From: Mycobacterium sp. 1245111.1
Lineage (GTDB): Bacteria > Actinomycetota > Actinomycetes > Mycobacteriales > Mycobacteriaceae
Direction: 5' to 3'
Length of the DNA stretch: 64,000 nt
Assembly: GCF_001673405.1 (NCBI RefSeq)
Contig: NZ_LZLV01000099.1
Coordinates: 40,864-104,863 of the forward strand
The notes beneath the pieces were generated by a model. That model was not told where the DNA came from and did not search any database. It worked only from the letters and a program-made list of their open reading frames with translations. How positions within the stretch are numbered: position 1 is the stretch's first letter; the number at the start of each line of letters is the position of its first letter. Below are positions 8,552-17,532 of this stretch, in pieces. Both the position numbers and the translations under genes were made by a program.

Positions 8552-9141
8552 TCAGTGGCTTTCGCGCGCTTGATCCAGTAGCGACCTGGCGCTCTGCACG
8601 CACGGGAGCAGACGGTCGCGGGCGCTGACGCCTTCCTCCGCGCGCGACCGCATCGGTATCTAGTCTCGGTTTACGTGCTCCATCGCGGCGATCGCCGACG
8701 ATAGATCCGCGATGCTCAGGCCGACAACAGGTTCGACGCAGGTGGCGATGTCGCGTTCGGCTGCCAACGCCGTCAGGACGGCCAGTTCGTCGAACGCCCG
8801 GGCCCGATCGGGTTCGAGGCTCACCGTGTTGATCCGCGGTATCCGTAGCTCGGCCATCACGTCGAGATCGGCGGCGTAGGAACGAAAGTCGACCCCCGGC
8901 GCAATCAACGGCCCCTCGTCCAACGAGATCGAGACGTCGCGGTCGTCCATCACCGCGAGCAGGTCTTTTCTCAGTTGCGGTTCGTCACGTAACGAAAATG
9001 CCGGGTAACCAAGGGCTTTGACGGGGCGAAGCCGACCATCGCCACAGTGATGTACCGGCAGCCGAGATCGGCCGTGAGATGGAGGTATTCGATCGGCGGC
9101 ATGCCGAAGACGCTGAGCATCTCGATCCCGAGGCGGTCCAT
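8552..9141 (-). pseudogene. Sugar phosphate isomerase/epimerase pseudogene (frameshift plus internal deletion)
   Basis: Pieces of one TIM-barrel isomerase/epimerase gene are scattered over two frames. From ATG 9141 the N-terminus (DRLGIEMLSVFGMPPIEYL) reads to about 9020. The frame then shifts and coding continues with GYPAFSLRDEPQLRKDLLA to EHVNRD and a TAG at 8660-8662. After that stop the same frame resumes with a typical C-terminus (MRSRAEEG, DRLLPCVQSARSLL) and ends at 8552. About 100 middle residues expected in the family are missing at the TAG junction. Intact relatives are about 280 residues. It starts just after the SDR stop and was probably the last gene of this catabolic operon. 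Confidence 0.75.
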
Positions 9142-9156
9142 GTCTCGGGTACTCGC

Positions 9157-9921
9157 TCAGCCTCCGACCATGGCGAGCCCGCCGTCTACGGGAATCAGCT
9201 GGCCGGTGATGAAGCGGGCGCCAGCGCTGGCCAGAAATACCAACACCGGTCCCAGGTCGTCCGTGGGATCGCCGAGCTTGCCGCCCAGGGGGATGGACAG
9301 TTTCATCTGCTGATCGATGAACGGTGCGACGTCGGGTCCGAGAAAGTCGCGCAGCCGGTCGGCGCCAGCCGTCTGCACCGCCGGCGCAAGCGCATTCACG
9401 GTGACCCGTTCGGCGCCCCAGGCCTTCGCCGCCGAACGGGTCCAAGCCTGCACGGCGCCTTTGGTGGCGGCGTAGACCGCCGCGACCGGGCTGCCCATCA
9501 CGGCCTCGGCGGATCCGAAATTGATGATCTGGCCGCCGTTTCCACGCATCACCCGGTGAGCCGCCTGATTGGTCAGCACCGTCGCTTTGACGTTGGTCGC
9601 CAGTAGGAAGTCGATTTCGTCGCTGGTGATCGAACCGGGCACCCCGGGTTGCCACAGACCCGCGGCGTTGACCAACACGTCCAGGCCGCCGAGCTGGGCC
9701 ACCGCGCGGTCGACGGTGGTGTCGACTGATTCGGTGTCGCGCACGTCGCACTGCAGCCACAGCACGTCGGGTGGGTCGTCAGCGGGAGCGGTGCGGTGAT
9801 AGGTAGCGGCCAGTCGGGCGCCCGCGGCGTGCAGGACCCGTGTGGCCGCGGCCCCGATCCCGGTGGCGGCGCCGGTCACCAGGATTCGCCGGCCTTCCAG
9901 TGCGGGTTGCGGTGCGGTCAT
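9157..9921 (-). CDS. Short-chain dehydrogenase/reductase
   Basis: A 254-residue classical SDR. It has the TGAATGIG cofactor loop (16-23), NAAG (85-88), catalytic Ser137, Tyr150 and Lys154 (YAATK), and the C-terminal PVDGG segment. It interconverts a hydroxyl and a carbonyl using NAD(H) or NADP(H); substrate unknown. It is leftward with the amidohydrolase, aldolase and CoA-ligase genes upstream and the broken isomerase gene directly downstream, so it likely works in the same unknown catabolic route. Confidence 0.88.
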   Translation of the reverse strand: MTAPQPALEGRRILVTGAATGIGAAATRVLHAAGARLAATYHRTAPADDPPDVLWLQCDVRDTESVDTTVDRAVAQLGGLDVLVNAAGLWQPGVPGSITSDEIDFLLATNVKATVLTNQAAHRVMRGNGGQIINFGSAEAVMGSPVAAVYAATKGAVQAWTRSAAKAWGAERVTVNALAPAVQTAGADRLRDFLGPDVAPFIDQQMKLSIPLGGKLGDPTDDLGPVLVFLASAGARFITGQLIPVDGGLAMVGG

Positions 9922-9977
9922 GGCCGCGGAGTCTATCGGCCGGCCGACACCGAAGTCGGGTAACCGACGTGGGAACC

Positions 9978-11246
9978 TCAGAAGGCGTCTGGATTTTGCT
10001 GAACCTCAACGGGTACCGGATGGCAATACAGGCGTGATGCGTTCTCCCAAGTGAATTTGCGGATCAGCTCAGGCGGCAGCATTCCGATCTGCTCGTGCAC
10101 GGTCTGCTGGGTGTGCGGCCACGTCGAGTCGCAATGCGGGTAGTCGGCTTCCAGCATGATGTTGTCGGCGCCGATCCGCTCGTGCTGCGCAAACGAGGAC
10201 TTGTCTTCCACCGCACAGAACCAGAAGTTGCGGGTGAACACCTCGGCCGGAGTCAGGTTCTCCCCCAACGCCGCCCACGTGCCGTACATCTCGTGGTAGC
10301 TGAGCATGTGGTCGAGTCGATCTAAGAGTCCAGCGACCCAACCGATTCCGCCTTCGGATAGACAGATCTTCAGGTCTGGGAATCGGCTCGGCAATCCGGA
10401 GTAGAGCCAATCGACCGCGGCCGAGATGGCGTAGGCGAAGAACAGCACGCCCTGCACATCCGGTGGCGCGTCGTCGGTGGTTGACGGCGACGAGCCCGAT
10501 GATCCGATGTGCAGGTTCACCACCGTCCCGGTCTCCGCGCACGCGGCCATCATCGGGTCCCAGTGACCGGAGTGGATGCTGGGCAACCCCAGCATCGAGG
10601 GATTCTCGCTGAAGGTGACGGCGTGGAAGCCGCGCTCGGCGTTCTCACGGATCATCTGTGCGCCGAGTTCAGGATCCAACAGCCAGGGCAACTGGCACGG
10701 AATGATCCGGCCAGGGTGCGACCCGGCCCACACGTCGTGATGCCAGTCGTTCCAGGCCCGCACCGAAGCCAACGCCAGGTCGCAATCGGTGGTGAGCTGT
10801 TGCAGTCGCTGGCCGGCGAACCCCGGCAGGAACGACGGAAAGTTCAGCGACGCGTAGACACCGTTGAGGTCCATGTCCTTGACGCGTTCGTCGATATCCC
10901 ATGCACCCCTGCGCATTTCGTCGAATCGGACCGGCTCGAAACCGTATTCCGACACCGGCCGTCCGACAACCGCATTGAATCCGACATTCGGTAGTACCTG
11001 TCCGTCGTAGACCCACGTCTGCCCGCCGTCGGCGGTATCCACCACTTTCGGCGCGGAATCGGCGAACCGGCGCGGCAGACGGCCGGTGAACGTGTCCGGG
11101 GGCTCGACGATGTGGTCGTCCACCGAAATCAACGTGTAACGGCGTGCCGCCCTGGGCGGATCGGGCAGAAACGTGACCGAGCGGTCGTCACCGGTCTTGG
11201 CGGTGGTGAAGCTGAGGTTGGCAGCCAGGTCATCGATTGATTTCAT
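9978..11246 (-). CDS. Amidohydrolase family (TIM-barrel) metal-dependent hydrolase/decarboxylase
   Basis: A 422-residue amidohydrolase-2 type protein. A DDH triplet near residue 44 (ISVDDHIVEPP), a His in VVNLHIGSSG and an Asp in EADYPHCDS are the expected metal ligands of the ACMSD/OHCU-like group. This group includes decarboxylases and hydrolases of aromatic or ring-cleavage intermediates. Start ATG 11246 lies 10 bases after the aldolase stop, so the two are co-transcribed. The exact reaction cannot be read from the sequence. Confidence 0.8.
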   Translation of the reverse strand: MKSIDDLAANLSFTTAKTGDDRSVTFLPDPPRAARRYTLISVDDHIVEPPDTFTGRLPRRFADSAPKVVDTADGGQTWVYDGQVLPNVGFNAVVGRPVSEYGFEPVRFDEMRRGAWDIDERVKDMDLNGVYASLNFPSFLPGFAGQRLQQLTTDCDLALASVRAWNDWHHDVWAGSHPGRIIPCQLPWLLDPELGAQMIRENAERGFHAVTFSENPSMLGLPSIHSGHWDPMMAACAETGTVVNLHIGSSGSSPSTTDDAPPDVQGVLFFAYAISAAVDWLYSGLPSRFPDLKICLSEGGIGWVAGLLDRLDHMLSYHEMYGTWAALGENLTPAEVFTRNFWFCAVEDKSSFAQHERIGADNIMLEADYPHCDSTWPHTQQTVHEQIGMLPPELIRKFTWENASRLYCHPVPVEVQQNPDAF

Positions 11247-11256
11247 CGCATTTCGC

Positions 11257-12030
11257 TCAATTCAGTACGGCGGGATCGGCTTTGATGGTCAGGCGGGCCG
11301 CGCCTGCCCAATACACGTCGGCGGCCCGTTCGATCAGCGATCGCTGCATCCCCGCCATGTCCGACCAGTTCATCTTCGTGGGTTCGTGGCCGGTGAGCAT
11401 CACGTCGTAGGCCAGCTTGCACGCCCGCTCGATGGACGCGGCGCGGTAGACGGCCTGGGCGAGATTGCGGCCGGTGGCGATCACCCCGTGATTGGCCAAG
11501 ATCGTGAGGTTCGCGCCGCCGATGCGAGCCGCGAGATCGGCTGCGCGCGTGGCACTGTCGATCTCACCATCGTATGCATCGACTAGGCACAGGTCGTCCA
11601 GGAAGAGGGAGCCGGTCTGGTGAACCAGTTCCGGAAGTCGACCCAGCGCGGCGAGCACACAGACGTAGTACGGGTGATTGTGAATGACCACGCGTGCGTC
11701 ATCGCGCACACGATGTAGTTCGGTATGGATGTGGATCGCGGGCGTGACGTCCCATCGGCCGTCGACGACTCGCGCATCGGTATCGACGACGCAGATGTCC
11801 GAGGCGGTGATCTCCTGCCACCACAGCCCCCACGGGTTGACGAGCATGTCGGTTTGCCCGTCCGGTTGCCAGGTGATGTGGCCGGCCAGATTCTCGGCGA
11901 ATCCGATACCGGCCAGGTGACGAAAGGCGACCGCGAGTGCCTGCTGGTTGGACAACTCGACGCCGATCGGTGGGACCACCGACGGCGCCCACACCTCCAG
12001 TCCGCCTCGACGGGGGTTAGGTGCGTTCAT
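11257..12030 (-). CDS. Class II aldolase/adducin family protein
   Basis: A 257-residue protein from ATG 12030. The open frame extends further, but that part is antisense-like copy of the ligase gene. A zinc site of the class II aldolase fold is visible: Glu in the central helix, His pair in IHNHPYYV and a third His in ILANHGVI. Family members are fuculose- or ribulose-phosphate aldolases, epimerases or decarboxylases. The gene overlaps the CoA-ligase stop by 14 bases, indicating coupled expression. Activity is only assignable to family level. Confidence 0.8.
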   Translation of the reverse strand: MNAPNPRRGGLEVWAPSVVPPIGVELSNQQALAVAFRHLAGIGFAENLAGHITWQPDGQTDMLVNPWGLWWQEITASDICVVDTDARVVDGRWDVTPAIHIHTELHRVRDDARVVIHNHPYYVCVLAALGRLPELVHQTGSLFLDDLCLVDAYDGEIDSATRAADLAARIGGANLTILANHGVIATGRNLAQAVYRAASIERACKLAYDVMLTGHEPTKMNWSDMAGMQRSLIERAADVYWAGAARLTIKADPAVLN

Positions 12031-13636
12031 GTTCGGACTCCATCCTGGCCTGAATATCTTCGCGGAGTCGGCCTTTGGCGATCTTGCCGCCCGATGACCG
12101 GGGTAGTTCGTCGACCACAATGAGGCGCTCTGGCAGCAGTTCCTTGGATACGCCTGCGCCCAGGAGGAACTCGACCAGAGTCGGCAAGTCGATCGACTGG
12201 GTGTCGGCGAGTTCGGTGTAGAGACAGACCTTTTCGCCAAAGACCGGATCCGGCATCGGCACCGCCGCCGCTACGGCGATCGCGGGGTGCGCGGTCGCGG
12301 CGTCCTCGACTTGAGCCGCGCTGATGTTCTTGCCGCCGCGAAGGATGAAGTCCGACGTGCGACCGGTGACGCTCAAGTAGCCGTCGGGGTCGATTGCGCA
12401 GATGTCGCCCATTCGCATCCAGCCGTCGCGGGTGAACAGCTTGTCGTGATCGGTGCCGCCGAGATAGCCCAGGCTGGTGGCCGGCCCGCGACAGGCTGGC
12501 TGGCCGTGACCCTGCTCTGTGACGTCGTGGTCGCCGTCAAAAAGCCGGACCGACATCTCGGGAACGATCCGGCCAGCCGTACGCAGTCGACGAGGCTGCG
12601 AATCGTCCAGCGTGGTGGCACTCAGGAGACCGGTTTCGTTCGAGCCGTAAAACTGCAGAATCGTTGCGCCAGTGAGCTTCTCGAATTCCTCCGCGGGTTG
12701 ATAGGGCAACGCTTCCCCGCCGGTGAACACGACCCGCAGCGAAGTGAGGTCGAACTCCCGCGAGGCAGCGTCGGCGATCATCATCGTCAACTGTGTACTG
12801 ACACAACACAACACAGTGGCCCGGTGCTCGGCAATCGCCTCACATGTCGCGCGCGCGCTGAACCGATCCAGGACGATCGTGGTGGCGCCCAGGTAGATCG
12901 GTGTGGTGTGACGGGTCCAAATCCCGAACCCGAACGGCATCGGGATCACGGGCAGGAAAATATCCTCGGCGCTCAGGTGCCCGTTGGCAACCGCCTTCTG
13001 ATGGAAGTAGAACCAGCGATTCTGGGTGTGTACCACGCACTTGGGTAGTCCGGTGGTCCCGGATGTCGAGTTGATCAGGAACACGTCGTCGGGCCCGAGG
13101 GGTTGGTCCGAGGCCAGCACACCCGGGGCCGCCTCGAGATCAAATCGCAGCCCCGCGCCGCCCTGCGTCAGGGTCACCACCGGAATCGCGGACCCGGCGG
13201 CCCGGGCTGCGTCATCGCTGCGTCGCCCATCGCTGACCAGCATTTTCGGCTGTGACGTGCGCAGGATCGCGGCGACCTCGCGGGTGCCGGCCCGCGCGCC
13301 GATACCGACCACCGCGGCCCCGCAGCGCTCGAGGGCGACGAACAGGGCATGGATGGCGGCGGAGTCGCCATGCCACACCGCGACTCGGTCACCGCGGGTC
13401 ACGCCAGCCCCGACCAGCTGTTCAGCTAAAGCTGTTGCGGTTCGGTCGAATTCGTCCCATGTCAGGGCTAGGCCGGGCCGGTCGACGTAAGCGGCCCGGG
13501 CCGGGTGCTGCTCGGCGTTGCGGCTTACCGCGTCGGACAATGTTGTCTCCGACCACCAGCCCGCCTCGCGGTAGCGGATTGATTCCTCGTCGGTGAAGGC
13601 CGGCGAGCCCACCGTATCCAGGCCGCCAGTGCTCAT
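12017..13636 (-). CDS. AMP-dependent acyl/aryl-CoA synthetase
   Basis: A 539-residue ANL-superfamily ligase from ATG 13636; the longer frame to 13762 adds an unlikely N-terminus. It carries the P-loop TSGTTGLPK (191-199), a FYGSNETG A5-like motif, and the C-terminal PRSSGGKIAKGRLRE with the adenylation Lys. The enzyme activates a carboxylic acid with ATP and CoA. As the first gene of the leftward run (ligase, aldolase, amidohydrolase, SDR, broken isomerase) it probably primes a substrate for degradation. Substrate class is not determinable. Confidence 0.85.
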   Translation of the reverse strand: MSTGGLDTVGSPAFTDEESIRYREAGWWSETTLSDAVSRNAEQHPARAAYVDRPGLALTWDEFDRTATALAEQLVGAGVTRGDRVAVWHGDSAAIHALFVALERCGAAVVGIGARAGTREVAAILRTSQPKMLVSDGRRSDDAARAAGSAIPVVTLTQGGAGLRFDLEAAPGVLASDQPLGPDDVFLINSTSGTTGLPKCVVHTQNRWFYFHQKAVANGHLSAEDIFLPVIPMPFGFGIWTRHTTPIYLGATTIVLDRFSARATCEAIAEHRATVLCCVSTQLTMMIADAASREFDLTSLRVVFTGGEALPYQPAEEFEKLTGATILQFYGSNETGLLSATTLDDSQPRRLRTAGRIVPEMSVRLFDGDHDVTEQGHGQPACRGPATSLGYLGGTDHDKLFTRDGWMRMGDICAIDPDGYLSVTGRTSDFILRGGKNISAAQVEDAATAHPAIAVAAAVPMPDPVFGEKVCLYTELADTQSIDLPTLVEFLLGAGVSKELLPERLIVVDELPRSSGGKIAKGRLREDIQARMESEHERT

Positions 13637-13781
13637 AACCCGATGATATGGCGCGCGTTCTGGCCTGCCATCGCATTCGTCGACAACCGTGACACCGGCC
13701 CGGCGATCGATCCGGACACACCAGTCGGCTCGCGAGACGGCGCCCGAGCCCAGCCGGGCCATCGGTCGAGGGAGATCGCGC

Positions 13782-14780
13782 TCAGCTGGGCTGGCGCAGC
13801 GGCAGACCGGCAGTCTGGTAGATCGCGTCGATGACCGTCATGGTCTCGATCGCATCCTCCGGTGTCGTTTTCACCGGTTCACCGCGACGGACGGCGGCTG
13901 CGAACGCGTCGAGTTGGTATGCGTAGGACGGCCGACGGGAGAAGCGCTCGACGCGCCTGCCCTCCGCTGTGCGGACGGCGAGCCGGTGGAAAGCATGCGG
14001 AAGCACGGGGTTGAGCAGCCGCAACTCGCCGCGGTCGCCGATCACTCGAGCCCTGATCTCGAGCAGGCGCGCCGACCACATCGAGCAGCGGATCTGGCCG
14101 GTGTGGCCCTCGGGGAATTGCAATTCGGCTGTCATAGCCCGGTCGATCTGTGGATCACGAAGCTTGGCGTGCGCCGAAACCACGTCTGGCGTCGATCCGC
14201 CAAATGTTCGGGCCATGTGCACGGCGTAACAGCCGGCATCCATCAGCGCTCCGCCCGCGAGACCGTAGTTGTACCGGATGTCGGAGAACTTGGGCAACGG
14301 AAAGCACAACGCGGCCTCGACCCGCTTCAGCTTCCCTAGCACCCCCGAGGCGATGATCTGTTCAGTGCGTAGTGCGAGCGGATGGTATCGGTAGTGAAAT
14401 GCCTCCATCACGACCCGATCGGACCGCGCCGCCACTGCGGCGATTTCGCGGGCCTCGGCGGCGTTCGCGGTGAATGGCTTCTCGCACAGCACGTGCTTGC
14501 CGGCGTCAATCGCGGCCCGAGTCCACTTGCCGTGCAAGCCGTTCGGTAGCGGGTTGTAGATCGCGTCCAGGTCAGGATCGGCGATCAGCGCTTCGTAGCT
14601 CTCGTGCACGCGCTCAATGCCGTTTTTGGCGGCAAACGCCCGGGCGCGTGAGGCATCCCGCGCGGCCACCGCAGCCACCACCACGTCGGGGTTGTCTTTC
14701 GCGGGCCTTATGAGTGCCAACGGCGCGATCCGCGCCGCCCCAAGCACACCGAGACGCAACGTTGTTCCGGGTTCAGACAC
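13782..14780 (-). CDS. Gfo/Idh/MocA family oxidoreductase
   Basis: A 332-residue NAD(P)-dependent oxidoreductase. The Rossmann loop GVLGAARIA (11-19), the family EKP motif (LCEKPFTANA) and the DAGCYAVH segment with the catalytic region are all present, as is the beta-sheet C-terminal domain. Typical substrates are sugars, inositols or trans-dihydrodiols. It sits upstream of the CoA-ligase operon on the same strand with a 145-base gap and may have its own promoter. Confidence 0.85.
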   Translation of the reverse strand: MSEPGTTLRLGVLGAARIAPLALIRPAKDNPDVVVAAVAARDASRARAFAAKNGIERVHESYEALIADPDLDAIYNPLPNGLHGKWTRAAIDAGKHVLCEKPFTANAAEAREIAAVAARSDRVVMEAFHYRYHPLALRTEQIIASGVLGKLKRVEAALCFPLPKFSDIRYNYGLAGGALMDAGCYAVHMARTFGGSTPDVVSAHAKLRDPQIDRAMTAELQFPEGHTGQIRCSMWSARLLEIRARVIGDRGELRLLNPVLPHAFHRLAVRTAEGRRVERFSRRPSYAYQLDAFAAAVRRGEPVKTTPEDAIETMTVIDAIYQTAGLPLRQPS

Positions 14781-14948
14781 GGACCGAAGCTAACACCTCG
14801 CCACGCCGGCAGTCACGAAACATAGGAATACTCCGTTTCTTTCGTCGAGTTCGGCCTCCGCCGCCACGTCGCACTGAGCTGAATTTTTCTCAGCAAGTCC
14901 ATCTGATTTGTTAATGCCGTGCGCAGGGACGGCGCTTACCTTCGCTCT

Positions 14949-15197
14949 ATGACTGCGGTCGGTGACCTGGTGCGGTTTCCGCCGATTCGCAATGCGCGGC
15001 CGCCGCTGCGTTGCCCCCGTGGCCATCTGATGAGAGCCGAACGGATCGTGAATAAGTCCGCGATGTGTTCGTGCGGCCGACACCAAACCTGGCGATGTCA
15101 TTGTGGCGCAATGACATACGAGCCGCCACCAGGTGCAGACTGCGATCTGCCGGTGCGGGTCGACGTCGCCGAGGCGAGTCGGTTTCGGCGGACTTGA
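14949..15197 (+). CDS. Small cysteine-rich zinc-ribbon-like protein
   Basis: An 82-residue protein from ATG 14949; an in-frame ATG at 14919 is less likely. It has clustered Cys/His pairs, CPRGHLM and CSCGRHQTWRCHCG, which look like a small metal-binding ribbon (at least six Cys and three His). The rest is basic at the N-terminus and acidic at the C-terminus. No known family was recognised with certainty. The gene is divergent from the Gfo/Idh oxidoreductase. Codon usage is mycobacterial, supporting a real gene. Confidence 0.6.
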   Translation: MTAVGDLVRFPPIRNARPPLRCPRGHLMRAERIVNKSAMCSCGRHQTWRCHCGAMTYEPPPGADCDLPVRVDVAEASRFRRT

Positions 15198-15384
15198 GCA
15201 ATGTGCGCCGCGTTGAAGCTCGAAGTCGCGACTGACGTGTGCGACAGGAAGCTTGGGGCGTAAACGAGATGTCAAAGTCCTGTAAATACGCGTCGACAAC
15301 CCTCGCCGACCGGACGCTGGACTACGTACATTTTTCATATTGGATTGTCGGGCTTTTCGCCCGTCCTGCCCGAGGGAGATGGTC

Positions 15385-15549
15385 ATGATCCCGGTTCAGA
15401 CCCGGCTCGAAGACGAACTGCGCAACTGCGCGGTAGAGCTACGGCAGCTCGCGTACACCCTGCACAACGGCATCGGCGAACACGATCTGCTCCGTCTGTC
15501 GGAACGGATGCGTGCGACAGCCGACGAGGTCGTCCGCCGCGGGGCTTAG
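15385..15549 (+). CDS. Small hypothetical helical protein
   Basis: A 54-residue protein from ATG 15385, preceded by GAGGGAG (15372-15378) at ideal spacing; a longer frame to 15340 is not needed. The sequence is charged and predicted almost fully helical (DELRNCAVELRQLAYTLHNG), with one Cys. No family recognised. It converges on the DUF732 gene. The good ribosome site is the main support. Confidence 0.5.
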   Translation: MIPVQTRLEDELRNCAVELRQLAYTLHNGIGEHDLLRLSERMRATADEVVRRGA

Positions 15550-15558
15550 TGACCTGTT

Positions 15559-15586
15559 GCGCCAGGCGTTTTCGAACGGCGCTTTT
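15559..15586 (+). terminator. Possible intrinsic terminator
   Basis: GCGCC (15559-15563) can pair with GGCGC (15578-15582), enclosing a GTT-TTCG-AAC mini-hairpin, and is followed by TTTT. It lies between two convergent genes. Confidence 0.35.
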
Positions 15587-15587
15587 C

Positions 15588-15908
15588 TCAGGCCGAATGC
15601 TTGGGGCAGTACTCGGCGGTGGCCAAGATCATGAACTTGTGCGCGCCGTTGTCGGTGAATCCGTTGCGTGATTCCAGATTCTTCTCGACCACGCTTTTAG
15701 GTTGATCGTTGTCGAGCAGTTCGCACACGACCTTAGCGGCCGCGACCGCCTTTTTCGGGTCCTGATAGGTAACCCCGGCGTCGGTGAGTTGCTTGGCGAA
15801 GTCCTCGTCGTTGTTGGGCGCCGGGTTGGGCGCCGGGTCGTCTGCGTAGGCCGGCGCAGCCATGATGATCATGGTGGGGATGCAGAGCAGCATCAGCAGT
15901 CGTTTCAT
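15588..15908 (-). CDS. DUF732 family secreted protein
   Basis: A 106-residue protein from ATG 15908 (a TTG six codons earlier is unlikely). A clear signal peptide (MKRLLMLLCIPTMIIMAAPAYA) is followed by the DUF732 domain: DEDFAKQLTDAGVTYQDP, a conserved Val-Cys (VVCELL), and a C-terminal EYCP. The two mature cysteines probably form a disulfide. DUF732 proteins are a large, mycobacteria-specific secreted family with unknown role. Confidence 0.85.
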   Translation of the reverse strand: MKRLLMLLCIPTMIIMAAPAYADDPAPNPAPNNDEDFAKQLTDAGVTYQDPKKAVAAAKVVCELLDNDQPKSVVEKNLESRNGFTDNGAHKFMILATAEYCPKHSA

Positions 15909-16022
15909 GACGCCAGAGTCTTCCAAATTTGCGTACGAGATGCAGTACGCCTCCGCATATCTGGGCTGGTGGCCGATGCAATTTCAACGAGCGTTAACGG
16001 CTTCGTCGCTCGCGCGATGCTT

Positions 16023-17501
16023 TCAGGACCCCTGGGACTCGTCATCGCGCTCGGCGTCGGCCACCGTCAAAGGCAACGCGAGGTCCTCGAGAGGGCGTTG
16101 TTCGGCGGCGATGCCCAGCCAGAGCTCCACCAACCCGGCCACCGCCATGACGGCCGCGCCAATCAGGAAGGACCACATCACCTCGCCGCGCTGACCGGAC
16201 TCGATCAGTTGGCCGAACAGCAGAGGCCCGCTGATACCACCGATGCCGGTACCGACGGCATAGAAGAACGCGATGGCCAGCGCCCTGGTTTCCATCGGGA
16301 AAATTTCGCTGACGGTCAGATAGGCAGCGCTCGCGCCCGCCGACGCGAGGAAGAACGTGGCCGCAAGCACCGCGATGAAAGCCCAGACTCCCCCGGTCTG
16401 GGTGACGAACAGGATCGCCAGGACAACCGCCACCGCCGCGGAGCCGATGTAGGACATGGTGATCATCGGCTTGCGACCGATGGTGTCGAAGAGCCGACCC
16501 AGCACCAGCGGCCCGAAGAAGTTGCTCAGCGCCCACAGCACGTAGAACTGCGGCACCTTCGCCGGGTCCACTCCGTAGAAACCGCTCAGCAACGTGCCGA
16601 GATTGAATGTCACGCCGTTGTAGAGGAATGCCTGCCCGACGAACAATGCCAGCCCGAGGACGGCTCGTCGCGGGTAGAGCTTGAAGGCGACCTTGGCGAT
16701 CTCGACAAACGAAATCGTCTCGCGTTGCCGGACTTTCAGCGGCTCGCCCTCGGGCGCCGGAAGTGGCCGTCCCGTGTGGCGCTCGACGTCGGCTTCGATC
16801 TCGCCGACGACCTGCTCGGCTTCTGTGTTATGTCCATGGATGAACAGCCAGCGCGGGCTTTCCGGAACATTGCGGCGGACGAGAAGCACGAAGATTCCGA
16901 AGATCGCACCGATCCCGAACGCAAGACGCCATCCGATATTGGCGGGGAAGTTCGAGGTGTCCAGCAGGAGTAGCGCGCCGCCCGCCCCGGCCGCCGATCC
17001 CAGCCAGTACGTCCCGTTGATCACCAAGTCCACGCGGCCGCGCACCCGTGCGGGAATCAACTCGTCGATCGCCGAATTGATCGCGGCGTACTCGCCGCCG
17101 ATGCCGGCGCCGGTAAAGAATCGGGTGACGAAGAAGTACCACGGCGCGAAGGCGAATGCCGTCGCAACGGTCGCGGCCAGGTAGACCGCGAGGGTCAGGA
17201 TGAACAGGTTGCGTCGTCCGAATCGGTCGGTCAGGTGGCCAAAGAACAACGCGCCCAAGCACGCTCCGGCGATGTAGAACGCCGCGGCAGTGCCGATGTC
17301 GGCGGGCGTGAGCGCGATCCCGCTGCCGTGCTCGGTGAGTCGAGACGACACGTTGCCGACCATCGTGACCTCGAGGCCGTCCAGAATCCACACCCCGCCG
17401 AGTCCGACGACGACGCGCCAGTGAAACCGCGACCACGGCAGCCGATCCAGACGTGCGGGAACGCGGGTCGTGATGGTCCCGGTTTGGGCGCTATGGCTCA
17501 T
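16023..17501 (-). CDS. MFS transporter (sugar/aromatic-acid porter type)
   Basis: A 492-residue integral membrane protein with about 12 hydrophobic helices. The loop 2-3 motif GHLTDRFGRRN and its repeat in the second half (GRLFDTIGRKP), plus PESPRWL after helix 6, identify a proton-coupled MFS sugar- or metabolite-porter. A hydrophilic central loop separates the halves. Substrate not predictable. The acetyltransferase gene lies 31 bases upstream on the same strand, so the two may be an operon. Confidence 0.85.
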   Translation of the reverse strand: MSHSAQTGTITTRVPARLDRLPWSRFHWRVVVGLGGVWILDGLEVTMVGNVSSRLTEHGSGIALTPADIGTAAAFYIAGACLGALFFGHLTDRFGRRNLFILTLAVYLAATVATAFAFAPWYFFVTRFFTGAGIGGEYAAINSAIDELIPARVRGRVDLVINGTYWLGSAAGAGGALLLLDTSNFPANIGWRLAFGIGAIFGIFVLLVRRNVPESPRWLFIHGHNTEAEQVVGEIEADVERHTGRPLPAPEGEPLKVRQRETISFVEIAKVAFKLYPRRAVLGLALFVGQAFLYNGVTFNLGTLLSGFYGVDPAKVPQFYVLWALSNFFGPLVLGRLFDTIGRKPMITMSYIGSAAVAVVLAILFVTQTGGVWAFIAVLAATFFLASAGASAAYLTVSEIFPMETRALAIAFFYAVGTGIGGISGPLLFGQLIESGQRGEVMWSFLIGAAVMAVAGLVELWLGIAAEQRPLEDLALPLTVADAERDDESQGS

Positions 17502-17532
17502 GTTTCTCCGTTCTCGTCAGATCCCGGGACGC

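Noticed and set aside
8660..9760. Long 366-codon open frame on the minus strand
   Set aside because: Most of it is an Arg-rich shadow of the SDR gene; only its last third is real, as part of the isomerase pseudogene.
15702..16973. 423-codon plus-strand frame
   Set aside because: It is antisense to the MFS transporter and DUF732 genes, with His/Arg/Gln-rich composition typical of high-GC shadows.
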